NCBI GenBank assembly: GCA_945486445.1
Contig: CALYTD010000003.1
Location: forward strand, 1-11,821
DNA length: 11,821 bases
Reading direction: 5' to 3'
Source of the DNA: an uncultured Prevotellaceae bacterium
GTDB taxonomy: Bacteria > Bacteroidota > Bacteroidia > Bacteroidales > Bacteroidaceae
Position 1 is the stretch's first letter. The number at the start of each line of letters is the position of its first letter. The notes beneath the pieces are model-generated. The model was not told where the DNA came from. It worked only from the letters and a program-made list of their open reading frames with translations, and searched no databases. A program made the position numbers and the translations under genes. This document shows, one piece after another, positions 1 to 6,532 of the stretch.

Positions 1-1
1 G

Positions 2-154
2 CAGGCCGTGACAAAGAGTTACCGTGCTGAACTGCGCAAGATTCTCGGTGACGAGAAATACATTGAGTATCTCGAAAAACTCTCCCAGCAGCCCCGTCAG
101 GCACAACCCATGCGCCAACCACAGGCCCGCAGGCACAATGGCAGACACGCTTAA
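2..154 (+). CDS. C-terminal end of an unidentified protein (partial)
   Basis: An open frame enters from the left edge and gives 50 codons before a TAA at 152-154. The visible part is a charged helical segment (YRAELRKILGDEKYIEYLEK) followed by a Gln/Pro/Arg-rich tail ending RRHNGRHA. The helix with a 'lrkIL..ekY..YL' pattern resembles the last helix of small Bacteroidota periplasmic proteins of the Spy/CpxP-like kind, but too little is present to assign a family. The frame is supported by its plausible amino-acid composition and by the terminator-like hairpin that follows. The start and most of the gene lie outside the window. Confidence 0.6.
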   Translation, partial: QAVTKSYRAELRKILGDEKYIEYLEKLSQQPRQAQPMRQPQARRHNGRHA

Positions 155-236
155 AACATACACACACTACATATCTCAATAATAGAAAAACACAGAAAAG
201 TTATAGTTTCATAATAGATTCATAGGATAATGTTAC

Positions 237-292
237 CCCCTGACCCACGATGAATGCGCCCCACGGTGCGAAACATAAGGGCCAGGGGTTTT
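237..292 (+). terminator. Terminator-like hairpin after the upstream partial gene
   Basis: CCCCTGACCC (237-246) can pair with GGGCCAGGGG (279-288) with one A/C mismatch, and TTTT follows at 289-292. Inside it a second small stem, GCGCC (256-260) with GGTGC (265-269), closes a CCAC loop. A GC-rich stem followed by a short U run, 80 bases after the stop at 154 and ahead of the next promoter, fits an intrinsic terminator. The U tract is short and the stem has an internal loop, so a structured small RNA or leader is an alternative. Confidence 0.5.
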
Positions 293-358
293 CATATGCC
301 CTATACCCTCCCCGCACACGGCACAGAACCGCTGCAAGAAGAAAAAACAAGGATAAAA

Positions 359-389
359 TTGCACAGTTCATCCAAACTTACTAACTTTG
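359..389 (+). promoter_or_regulatory. Bacteroidota-type promoter of the nucleosidase-family gene
   Basis: TTG (359-361), a 20-base spacer, and TAACTTTG (382-389) match the Bacteroidota primary sigma pattern (-33 TTG/TTTG and -7 TAnnTTTG). Transcription would start near 395, leaving a leader of about 110 bases before the ATG at 508. No conserved riboswitch fold was recognised in that leader, which is A/C-rich. The rest of the 155-507 gap holds only the hairpin at 237-292 and no credible gene. Confidence 0.75.
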
Positions 390-507
390 CAGTCAGACAA
401 CAAAGCGGCACACCCCGTCTTCCCCACAGCAGCAGGCAACAGCCCCTGCACCATACAAGCACAAAAAGACAAACCACAAAACCCGTCACAACATAAAACC
501 ACACACG

Positions 508-1221
508 ATGAAGAAAATATGCTACATAATAGCCATGCGCGCCGAAGCCCGTCCGCTGATAGAACACTTCAACCTACGCCACGTACCCGATTACTTCTCT
601 CCCCTGCCCTGCCAGTTGTACAGCGGCAACGCAGGTCACAGCAAACTGTATGTGGTACAGAACGGCACACAGCACGACCGTGACCTCATAGGCTGTGAAG
701 CAGCCTCTGTCACCACCATGGCAGCCATAGAACACCTGCACCCCGACATCGTGATAAGCAGCGGCACCTGCGGCGCATGGAAACGCTACGGAGCGCAGAC
801 AGGGCAGGTATATCTCGGCAGCAGCGCAATGTTCCACGACCGCCGTGTGCCTGGCGACAACGAATGGAACACACAGGGACTGGGCAACTACCCCGTATGG
901 CAAGGCACAGAAGCACTGGCAGAAAGCCTGCAAATGCCAACCGCCAAAGTAACAACAGGCTCCTCCTTTGACATGACAGCCGAGGAAGAAGCCGTGATAG
1001 ACCAAAACGGCGGACGATTGAAAGAGATGGAAGGCGCAGCAGTAGCCTTCGTGTGCAGTCTATACAACAAGCCAGTAATACTCGTAAAAGCAGTAACCAA
1101 CCTGCGCGATGCAGAACAAGAAGACATGACAGCATTCCAAGAAAACCTACGCCACGCCGCCACAGCACTGACAACAGCCAACGCAAGGATAATAGCAGCA
1201 CTGGCAGAACACGACGAATAA
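508..1221 (+). CDS. Nucleosidase/phosphorylase family protein (MTA/SAH nucleosidase-like)
   Basis: This 237-residue protein belongs to the PNP/UDP phosphorylase superfamily and looks most like MTA/SAH nucleosidases, especially the plant type. These cytosolic enzymes split the N-glycosidic bond of 5'-methylthioadenosine or S-adenosylhomocysteine. Visible motifs are an N-terminal AMRAEA with Glu13 (matching E. coli MtnN Glu12), the SSGTCGA loop at 84-90, GSSFDMT at 151-157, and EMEGAAVA at 173-180 with Glu175 (the ribose-binding Glu174). The position of the catalytic Asp (E. coli Asp197, within KAVTD in plants) is Asn198 here, in VKAVTNLRD; codon AAC at 1099-1101. This could shift specificity toward 6-oxopurines or lower activity, so no symbol is given. 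Length is close to the family norm. The start ATG follows an A/C-rich leader with no Shine-Dalgarno, as usual in this phylum. It is monocistronic, with its own promoter and repeats after it. Confidence 0.85.
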   Translation: MKKICYIIAMRAEARPLIEHFNLRHVPDYFSPLPCQLYSGNAGHSKLYVVQNGTQHDRDLIGCEAASVTTMAAIEHLHPDIVISSGTCGAWKRYGAQTGQVYLGSSAMFHDRRVPGDNEWNTQGLGNYPVWQGTEALAESLQMPTAKVTTGSSFDMTAEEEAVIDQNGGRLKEMEGAAVAFVCSLYNKPVILVKAVTNLRDAEQEDMTAFQENLRHAATALTTANARIIAALAEHDE

Positions 1222-1254
1222 CACACCACTACACCATACCCCACCCACATCACC

Positions 1255-1340
1255 GTGAACAGGCGCTGATTACACCGTAAACAGGCGCTGATTACACAGC
1301 GAAAAGCACCCGATTACAATACAATCAGCACCTGTTCACA
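1255..1340. repeat. Intergenic repeat cluster: three direct units plus one inverted unit
   Basis: Units of about 20 bases recur with a 22-base period at 1255 (GTGAACAGGCGCTGATTACA), 1277 (GTAAACAGGCGCTGATTACA) and, more degenerate, 1299 (GCGAAAAGCACCCGATTACA). The reverse complement of the same unit (TACAATCAGCACCTGTTCAC) lies at 1320-1339. Unit 1 or 2 could pair with the inverted unit to form a long stem. The same sequence family occurs at 6418-6503. The cluster sits in the gap after the nucleosidase-like gene and may act as a 3' hairpin for it. It resembles a REP-type dispersed palindrome. The remainder of the 1222-1456 gap holds the holB promoter. Confidence 0.85.
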
Positions 1341-1413
1341 TCTCCCCCCACGACAACAGGCAGAACAAGGCCTCAGCCCTTATTACTTTTTAACCCACAC
1401 TTTTTACCCATTA

Positions 1414-1447
1414 TTGCACATTTTACGAAAAAAAATTCGTAACTTTG
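1414..1447 (+). promoter_or_regulatory. Promoter of the holB-tsaE operon
   Basis: TAACTTTG at 1440-1447 is a full match to the Bacteroidota -7 box. The best -33 candidate is TTG at 1414-1416, with a spacer of 23, longer than at the other promoters in this window (20), so that half is weak. Transcription would start about seven bases after the box, near 1454, only a few bases before the ATG at 1457. The -7 box is overlapped by the inverted repeat at 1423-1442. Confidence 0.6.
1423..1442. promoter_or_regulatory. Inverted repeat over the holB -7 box (possible operator)
   Basis: TTACGAA (1423-1429) and TTCGTAA (1436-1442) are perfect reverse complements separated by six A residues. The right arm runs into the TAACTTTG -7 box. 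A repressor dimer bound here would cover the polymerase site. The symmetry is seen directly; a regulator is inferred, and an A-tract repeat of this size could arise by chance in AT-rich sequence. Confidence 0.4.
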
Positions 1448-1456
1448 CACAGATTA

Positions 1457-2557
1457 ATGGATTTCTCTGACATCATAGGACAGCAAGACATGGCACAACG
1501 CCTCATGCGGCTGGCAGACGAAGACCGCCTGCCACACGCCATGATGTTATGCGGTCCAGACGGCGCAGGCAAACTCGCGCTCGCGCTCGCACTCGCAAGC
1601 CACATACTAAACAAAGGCACCTTCAAGGTAAAAGGAACCAGACACCCCGACCTTCACTTCTCATTCCCCACCATAAAGCCACAAAAAGAAAGTTCAGAAT
1701 ACAAGCCCATAAGCAACGACTACATAGAACAGTGGCACAACCTGATGGCTGACGGACCATACTTCTCACTGGCACAATGGATGAAAGCAATGGAAGCCGA
1801 CAAACAACAAGCCATCATCACCGTAGGAGAAGCCAACGAGCTGATAAAGAAACTGAACATGAAGTCAAACCAAGGCGGGTGGAAAATCAGCATAATATGG
1901 CTGCCAGAACGCATGAACCAGGAATGCGCCAACAAGATGTTGAAACTCATTGAGGAGCCACCAGCACAGACACTCTTCATAATGGTGTGCCGCGAGCCAG
2001 AAAAACTACTCGAAACCATACGCTCCAGAGTACAACGCTTCGACGTAAAACCCATCGCTGCCAACGACATGCAGCAGGCACTCATGCAGCGCAGAATGCT
2101 GAACGCAGACGACGCACGACGCATAACACGCCTTGCCAACGGCAACTGGCTCACAGCAATAGAAGAACTAGACGCCGGAAACGAGAACCGCCTCTTCTTT
2201 GACTACTTCGTAGCACTGATGAGAAAAGCATACCTGCGCGACGTAAAAGACCTCAAACGCTGGAGCGAAAACACAGCAACACTGGGCAGAGAAGAACAAA
2301 AACGACTGCTAACATACTTCATGCGCATGACAAGAGAAGCCTTCATGTATAACTTCCACAACCCGGAACTATCATACATGACACACAACGAAGAAGAATT
2401 CTGCAAGAAATTCGCACGCTTTGTCAACGAAGGCAACGTGCTGGGATTCCAAGAACTCTACCAAACCGCACTGCGAGACATCGGTCAAAACGCCAACGCC
2501 AGAATGGTATTCTTTGACATCACAATGAAAGTAGCAGTACTACTACACACCACGTAG
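1457..2557 (+). CDS. holB: DNA polymerase III delta' subunit
   Basis: The product (366 residues) is the delta' subunit of the clamp loader, an AAA+ protein that helps load the sliding clamp at replication forks. It opens with MDFSDIIGQQDMAQRL, followed by LPHAMMLCGPDGAGKL with a Walker A-like loop at 33-40. HPDLHFSFP at 63-71, the degenerate Walker B region KISIIWLPERMN at 143-154, ANKMLKLIEEPP at 158-169 and IRSRVQRF (arginine-finger region, Arg191) follow in order. The four-cysteine zinc module normally found between the P-loop helix and HPDLHF is missing; the only cysteines are at 32, 156, 178 and near the C-terminus. ATG 1457 was chosen over a TTG at 1445 because that TTG lies inside the -7 box and family members begin at this Met. 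It is the first gene of the operon; the PSP1 gene follows after 41 bases. Confidence 0.93.
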   Translation: MDFSDIIGQQDMAQRLMRLADEDRLPHAMMLCGPDGAGKLALALALASHILNKGTFKVKGTRHPDLHFSFPTIKPQKESSEYKPISNDYIEQWHNLMADGPYFSLAQWMKAMEADKQQAIITVGEANELIKKLNMKSNQGGWKISIIWLPERMNQECANKMLKLIEEPPAQTLFIMVCREPEKLLETIRSRVQRFDVKPIAANDMQQALMQRRMLNADDARRITRLANGNWLTAIEELDAGNENRLFFDYFVALMRKAYLRDVKDLKRWSENTATLGREEQKRLLTYFMRMTREAFMYNFHNPELSYMTHNEEEFCKKFARFVNEGNVLGFQELYQTALRDIGQNANARMVFFDITMKVAVLLHTT

Positions 2558-2598
2558 CAAACCAACACCATAAACAAACCACAACCCCACACAACAAT

Positions 2599-3864
2599 AT
2601 GGACGAAAACAAAACACAGGAGCAGCCACAAAACAACACGCCCGAGACAGAAAACAAAGGCGACTCCTATCAGAATATGAGATTCACACTGGGCACCAGC
2701 TGCGCAAGAGGCCTGTGCAGACGCGGCGTATCACGCAGCAACCACCAGTTAAACACATACGACTGGCTGGCAGACGTGCCCGGAAACACCGAGAGCACAG
2801 ACATAGTAGAAGTGCAATTCAAAAACACCCGCAAAGCATACTACCACAACATCAACAGCCTTGACCTGAAAAAAGGCGACTGGGTAGCAGTAGAATCAGC
2901 ACCAGGACACGACATCGGCATCGTCACTCTGACAGGAAAACTGGCAGAACTACAAATGAGAAAAGCAAACCTGAGGTCAGAAGACGACGTAAAAAGAGTC
3001 TATCGCATGGCAAAAGACAACGACATGGAACGCTACCACGAAGCAAAAAGCCGAGAAGAAGCAACCATGATACAAAGCCGACAGATAGCAAAAGACCTCG
3101 GATTAGAAATGAAAATCGGAGACGTAGAATACCAAGGCGACGGAAACAAAGCCATATTCTACTACATAGCAGACGAACGCGTGGACTTCAGGCAACTCAT
3201 TAAGGTGCTGGCAGACACCTTCCACGTACGCATTGAGATGAAACAAATAGGCGCAAGGCAAGAAGCCGGGCGAATAGGAGGCACCGGACCATGCGGCAGA
3301 GAACTATGCTGCGCAACATGGATGAAGAACTTTTCCAGCGTAAGCACCAACGCCGCACGCTATCAAGACATATCACCCAACCCGCAAAAACTGGCTGGAA
3401 TGTGTGCAAAACTAAAATGTTGCCTCAACTATGAGATAGACAACTACATAGAAGCAGGCAAGAAACTGCCACCACATGACGCCGTGTTACAGACCCAGGA
3501 CAACGACTATTACCTGTTCAAGAAGGACATTCTCTCAGGACTTCTGACCTACTCCACCGGCAAACGCATAGCAGCAAACCTCGAAACCATAACCGCCGAA
3601 AGAGCAAAAGAGATAATAGAGATGAACAAAGAGGGCAAGAAACCACTGTCACTCGCTGAGGATGCACGGCAAAAAGTGCCCGAAAAACCAAAAGACTTGC
3701 TCGATGACGCAGACCTGACAAGGTTTGACTCCGCCAAGAAAAAGAAGAAAAAGAAGAAGCAAAAGAACAATGATACAGGCGGAGGAAAGCCTCATCACAA
3801 CAAGGAGAACGGCGGAAAGCAAAAGGATAACGGCAACACCAACGCGGAAAACAAGGCACAGTGA
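2599..3864 (+). CDS. PSP1 domain protein (RicT/YaaT-like)
   Basis: This 421-residue protein carries a PSP1 domain, known from Bacillus subtilis YaaT/RicT, which works in the Fe-S-binding Ric complex that affects RNA processing and phosphorelay. The hallmark Cys motifs are present: GPCGRELCC (Cys232, 237, 238) and MCAKLKCCLNYE (Cys269, 274, 275). There is also a Cys pair near the N-terminus (35, 40). FKNTRKAYYHNINSLDLKKG and VESAPGHDIGIV are typical of the Bacteroidota form. The first 25 residues are polar and probably disordered. The last 50 are Lys/Asn/Gly-rich with eight lysines in a row (380-387), suggesting nucleic-acid contact. The holB-PSP1-gldH order is one I know from other Bacteroidota. 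The stop overlaps the gldH start. What it does in this phylum is not established. Confidence 0.9.
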   Translation: MDENKTQEQPQNNTPETENKGDSYQNMRFTLGTSCARGLCRRGVSRSNHQLNTYDWLADVPGNTESTDIVEVQFKNTRKAYYHNINSLDLKKGDWVAVESAPGHDIGIVTLTGKLAELQMRKANLRSEDDVKRVYRMAKDNDMERYHEAKSREEATMIQSRQIAKDLGLEMKIGDVEYQGDGNKAIFYYIADERVDFRQLIKVLADTFHVRIEMKQIGARQEAGRIGGTGPCGRELCCATWMKNFSSVSTNAARYQDISPNPQKLAGMCAKLKCCLNYEIDNYIEAGKKLPPHDAVLQTQDNDYYLFKKDILSGLLTYSTGKRIAANLETITAERAKEIIEMNKEGKKPLSLAEDARQKVPEKPKDLLDDADLTRFDSAKKKKKKKKQKNNDTGGGKPHHNKENGGKQKDNGNTNAENKAQ

Positions 3865-4346
3865 GAAATAAAAGCAGCATAATGACACTCCTGATAAAGG
3901 GACATACGGCCGTAATAACGGCAGTATGTCTCTTTATGTCATGCACCACCAGCACGCTATACCATCACTATGAACACACGGCCGACGGCGGATGGGACAA
4001 GAGAGACACCCTCATCTTCAAGACAGACACCGTGATTCACGCCGGGGAATACACCACAACACTGTGCATAAGGACCGACGCCACATACCCATACCGTAAC
4101 CTTTCCGTCAGAGCCACGCAGATATTGGAGCCCGGAGGACACCTGTCCACACACACAATAGACATGGATATAAGGCAGAAGAACGGCACACAGACGGCAG
4201 ACGGCATAACATACTACACCTACGAGGCTCCCATCGGGAGGGTAACACTGCGTCCCGGCGACTCGCTGACGGTGAAAGTGGCGCACAACATGAGGCGCGA
4301 GACAATGCCGGGAGTGACTGACGTGGGGGTGAAAGTGACCGAATAA
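3861..4346 (+). CDS. gldH: Gliding motility-type lipoprotein GldH
   Basis: This is a small lipoprotein (161 residues from the GTG). The N-terminus has a charged stretch (MRNKSS), a hydrophobic segment and a lipobox LFMSC with Cys28, so it should be lipidated and membrane-anchored. The rest is a beta-rich domain with ADGGWDKRDTLIFKTD and a C-terminal RVTLRPGDSLTVKVAHNM, matching GldH, first found as a gliding protein in Flavobacterium but widespread in non-gliding Bacteroidota. GTG 3861 overlaps the PSP1 stop (GTGA), implying translational coupling. ATG 3882 would still leave a 21-residue signal peptide ending at the same Cys but with a weaker charged region, so it is a real alternative. porX follows after 15 bases. 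Confidence 0.85.
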   Translation: MRNKSSIMTLLIKGHTAVITAVCLFMSCTTSTLYHHYEHTADGGWDKRDTLIFKTDTVIHAGEYTTTLCIRTDATYPYRNLSVRATQILEPGGHLSTHTIDMDIRQKNGTQTADGITYYTYEAPIGRVTLRPGDSLTVKVAHNMRRETMPGVTDVGVKVTE

Positions 4347-4361
4347 TTAAACGCTACAAGC

Positions 4362-5918
4362 ATGAACGTGAAGATACTATGGGTGGATGACGAGATAGAA
4401 CATCTGCACGCCCACATAATTTTCCTTGAAAAGAAAGGCTATGATGTGGTCATTGCCAACAACGGCATTGACGCAATAGAGCAGTGTCAGCAGCAGACCT
4501 TCGACCTTGTTCTGCTTGACGAGATGATGCCGGGCATCACAGGACTGGAGACCTTGCAGCGCATCAAGGAGGTACAGCCACAGACTCCCGTGGTGATGGT
4601 GACCAAAAGCGAGGAGGAAGACATAATGGATCAGGCGATAGGGGCTAAGATTGCCGACTATCTCATTAAGCCTGTAAACCCCATGCAGATACTGCTTGCA
4701 CTGAAAAAACACGTTCACCAGAAGGAGATAGTGACCGAGGTGACGCAGCAGGGCTACCAACAGTCGTTCCAAGACATAGCGATGCAGATATTAGACTGCC
4801 GCACGTTCAGCGACTGGAGGGACGTGTACAAACGGCTGGTACACTGGGAACTGGAGCTTGCAGCGGCCGGAAGCCCCATGACCGAGATGCTGAAAATGCA
4901 GAAGGAGGACGCCAACAACGGCTTTGCGAAGTTCATAAAGAAGAACTATATTGACTGGGTGACACCGGGAGCAAAGGCTGCCGACAAACCATTAATGTCC
5001 AACAGAATATTCCCGGACTGCGTGTTCCCAACGCTAAGTAACGGTGAGAAGGTGTTTATGATAGTGATAGACAACTTCCGTTACGACCAATGGAGAATGT
5101 TGGCAGAGGAGATTGGCGATATGTTTGACATTGAAGAGGACCTGTACCTCAGCATTCTTCCCACGGCAACACAGTATGCTCGCAACGCTATTTTCTCCGG
5201 ACTGATGCCGCAACAGATAGCGGAGATGTTCCCGGAACTGTGGGTTGACGAGGACGAAGAGGAGGGAAAGAACCTCAACGAGTCGCCCTTGATAAAGACA
5301 CAGATAGAGAGATACCGCAGGAAAGATACTTTCTCCTACTACAAAATCAACGACTCGCAGGGGGCAGACAAACTGATGCAGCAGTTCAACAGCCTCACAA
5401 GGAACGACCTTAACGTGGTGGTCATCAACTTTATAGATATGCTATCACACGCAAGGACGGAGTCAAAGATGGTCAGGGAACTGGCAAACGACGAGGCGGC
5501 ATACCGCAGTATCACGCTGTCATGGTTCAGACACAGCGTGCTGAGGGATCTGTTCACGGCACTGTCGCAGACTGACTACCACGTAATACTTACCACAGAC
5601 CACGGTTCTATAAGGTGTAACCGCCCTATAAAGATTGCGGGCGACAAGAACACCAACACCAACCTGCGCTACAAACTGGGCAAGAACCTTAACCACCAGT
5701 CAAAGGATGTGTTTGAAATCAATAACCCCAAGCAGGTACAACTGCCGTCGCCCAACATCTCGACCAGTTACGTCTTTGCCACGGGTAACGACTTCTTCGC
5801 ATACCCGAACAACTATAATTACTACGTGCAATACTACCGCGACACCTTCCAGCACGGTGGTATCTCGATGGAAGAGATGATTATTCCGCTGATAAGCATG
5901 AAGGGAAGAAAGAGATAA
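4362..5918 (+). CDS. porX: Response regulator PorX (receiver + PglZ domain)
   Basis: PorX (518 residues) is the atypical response regulator that, with kinase PorY and an ECF sigma factor in Porphyromonas, controls type IX secretion genes. Residues 1-120 are a receiver domain with acidic pair Asp9/Asp10, phospho-acceptor Asp53 (LVLLDEMMPG), Thr81 and Lys103. A helical linker follows to about 215. Residues from about 225 form a PglZ domain of the alkaline-phosphatase fold. Its likely metal ligands are all present: Asp237 (VIDNFRYDQW), Thr268 or Thr270 (LPTATQYAR), Asp359 and His363 (IDMLSHAR), Asp413/His414 (TTDHGS) and His498 (QHGGISMEE). In solved relatives this domain binds zinc and has phosphodiesterase activity. 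There is no DNA-binding output domain. It sits in the holB operon, four bases before tsaE. porY is not in this window. Length matches the family. Confidence 0.95.
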   Translation: MNVKILWVDDEIEHLHAHIIFLEKKGYDVVIANNGIDAIEQCQQQTFDLVLLDEMMPGITGLETLQRIKEVQPQTPVVMVTKSEEEDIMDQAIGAKIADYLIKPVNPMQILLALKKHVHQKEIVTEVTQQGYQQSFQDIAMQILDCRTFSDWRDVYKRLVHWELELAAAGSPMTEMLKMQKEDANNGFAKFIKKNYIDWVTPGAKAADKPLMSNRIFPDCVFPTLSNGEKVFMIVIDNFRYDQWRMLAEEIGDMFDIEEDLYLSILPTATQYARNAIFSGLMPQQIAEMFPELWVDEDEEEGKNLNESPLIKTQIERYRRKDTFSYYKINDSQGADKLMQQFNSLTRNDLNVVVINFIDMLSHARTESKMVRELANDEAAYRSITLSWFRHSVLRDLFTALSQTDYHVILTTDHGSIRCNRPIKIAGDKNTNTNLRYKLGKNLNHQSKDVFEINNPKQVQLPSPNISTSYVFATGNDFFAYPNNYNYYVQYYRDTFQHGGISMEEMIIPLISMKGRKR

Positions 5919-5922
5919 AGAC

Positions 5923-6336
5923 ATGAGACTGACAATAGAATCCTTAGAGACAATCCACGAGACAGCGCGAGAGTTCCTTACCGCCATTGCCGGAAGGGGC
6001 TGTTGCCTGGCCTTCTACGCACCGATGGGAGCAGGCAAGACCACGTTCATAAAGGCTCTCTGCGAGGAGATGGGGGTGAAGGACGTCATTACGTCACCGA
6101 CATTCGCCATAGTGAACGAATACACTGACGGCAGGGGGAAGCCTGTGTTCCACTTTGACTTCTACCGCATCAAGAAACTGGAAGAGGTGTATGACATGGG
6201 TGGCGAGGAGTATTTCTACAGCGGCTGCTACTGCTTCATGGAGTGGCCGGAAATGGTTGAGGAGGCACTGCCTGAGGATACCATAAGGATTACCATCACT
6301 CCGCAGGAGGACGGGACACGCGTAATAGAGTTCTGA
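5923..6336 (+). CDS. tsaE: tRNA t6A biosynthesis ATPase TsaE
   Basis: TsaE (137 residues) is the small ATPase that works with TsaB, TsaD and TsaC to make N6-threonylcarbamoyladenosine at position 37 of ANN-decoding tRNAs. The P-loop is APMGAGKTT at 33-41, with Lys39 and Thr40. The first position of the GxxxxGK[ST] loop is Ala33 instead of the usual Gly. Other family motifs follow: ITSPTFAIVNEY at 56-67, FHFDFYRIKKLEE at 76-88 and CFMEWPEM at 104-111. Length is normal. It is the last gene of the operon, starting four bases after the porX stop, and is followed by a hairpin. Confidence 0.95.
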   Translation: MRLTIESLETIHETAREFLTAIAGRGCCLAFYAPMGAGKTTFIKALCEEMGVKDVITSPTFAIVNEYTDGRGKPVFHFDFYRIKKLEEVYDMGGEEYFYSGCYCFMEWPEMVEEALPEDTIRITITPQEDGTRVIEF

Positions 6337-6356
6337 GCAGCAACCGACACTGCGCT

Positions 6357-6383
6357 ATAAGGCCCTATGACACCAGGCCTTAT
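6357..6383 (+). terminator. Hairpin after tsaE (possible terminator)
   Basis: ATAAGGCC (6357-6364) and GGCCTTAT (6376-6383) are perfect reverse complements around an 11-base loop, 20 bases past the tsaE stop. There is no U tract after the stem, so it may act as an mRNA-stabilising 3' hairpin or assist the larger palindrome downstream. Confidence 0.45.
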
Positions 6384-6417
6384 ACCCATCGCACTGCTAC
6401 GTCTAACGGATCAAAAA

Positions 6418-6503
6418 GCAAACAGGCGCTGATTACATTGTGAAAGGGCCTCTTTCACAGTGTAATCAGCACCTGTTTACAACGTAATCAGCATGCTTTT
6501 ACA
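6418..6503. repeat. Long palindromic intergenic repeat between convergent operons
   Basis: AAACAGGCGCTGATTACA (6420-6437) pairs with TGTAATCAGCACCTGTTT (6461-6478) with a single mismatch. Inside, TGTGAAAG (6439-6446) pairs perfectly with CTTTCACA (6452-6459) around a five-base loop. Together they give a hairpin of about 59 bases with nearly every base paired. A further unit in inverted orientation, GTAATCAGCATGCTTTTACA, lies at 6484-6503. The units are the same family as those at 1255-1340. Its place between the converging tsaE and trxA genes suits a bidirectional transcription end or REP-like element. The rest of the 6337-6562 gap holds the hairpin at 6357 and a short stem at 6533-6548. Confidence 0.9.
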
Positions 6504-6532
6504 AAATAGCCAGCGCCGCGCCCTGCGCCTAC

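Noticed and set aside
254..496. 80-codon plus-strand open frame ahead of the nucleosidase-like gene
   Set aside because: It spans the terminator-like hairpin and the promoter, has low-complexity basic composition and resembles no family.
390..507. Riboswitch in the leader of the nucleosidase-like gene
   Set aside because: No SAM, SAH or purine riboswitch core was recognised; the leader is A/C-rich with little pairing potential.
710..1201. 163-codon minus-strand open frame over the nucleosidase-like gene
   Set aside because: It is Leu/Arg/Cys-rich, typical of the reverse strand of a T-poor gene, and has no recognisable domain or promoter.
1255..1340. CRISPR array
   Set aside because: The 22-base period consists almost wholly of repeat with no variable spacers, and there are no cas genes.
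1445..1456. TTG start four codons upstream of the chosen holB ATG
   Set aside because: The TTG is the last three bases of the -7 box TAACTTTG, so it would not be in the mRNA.
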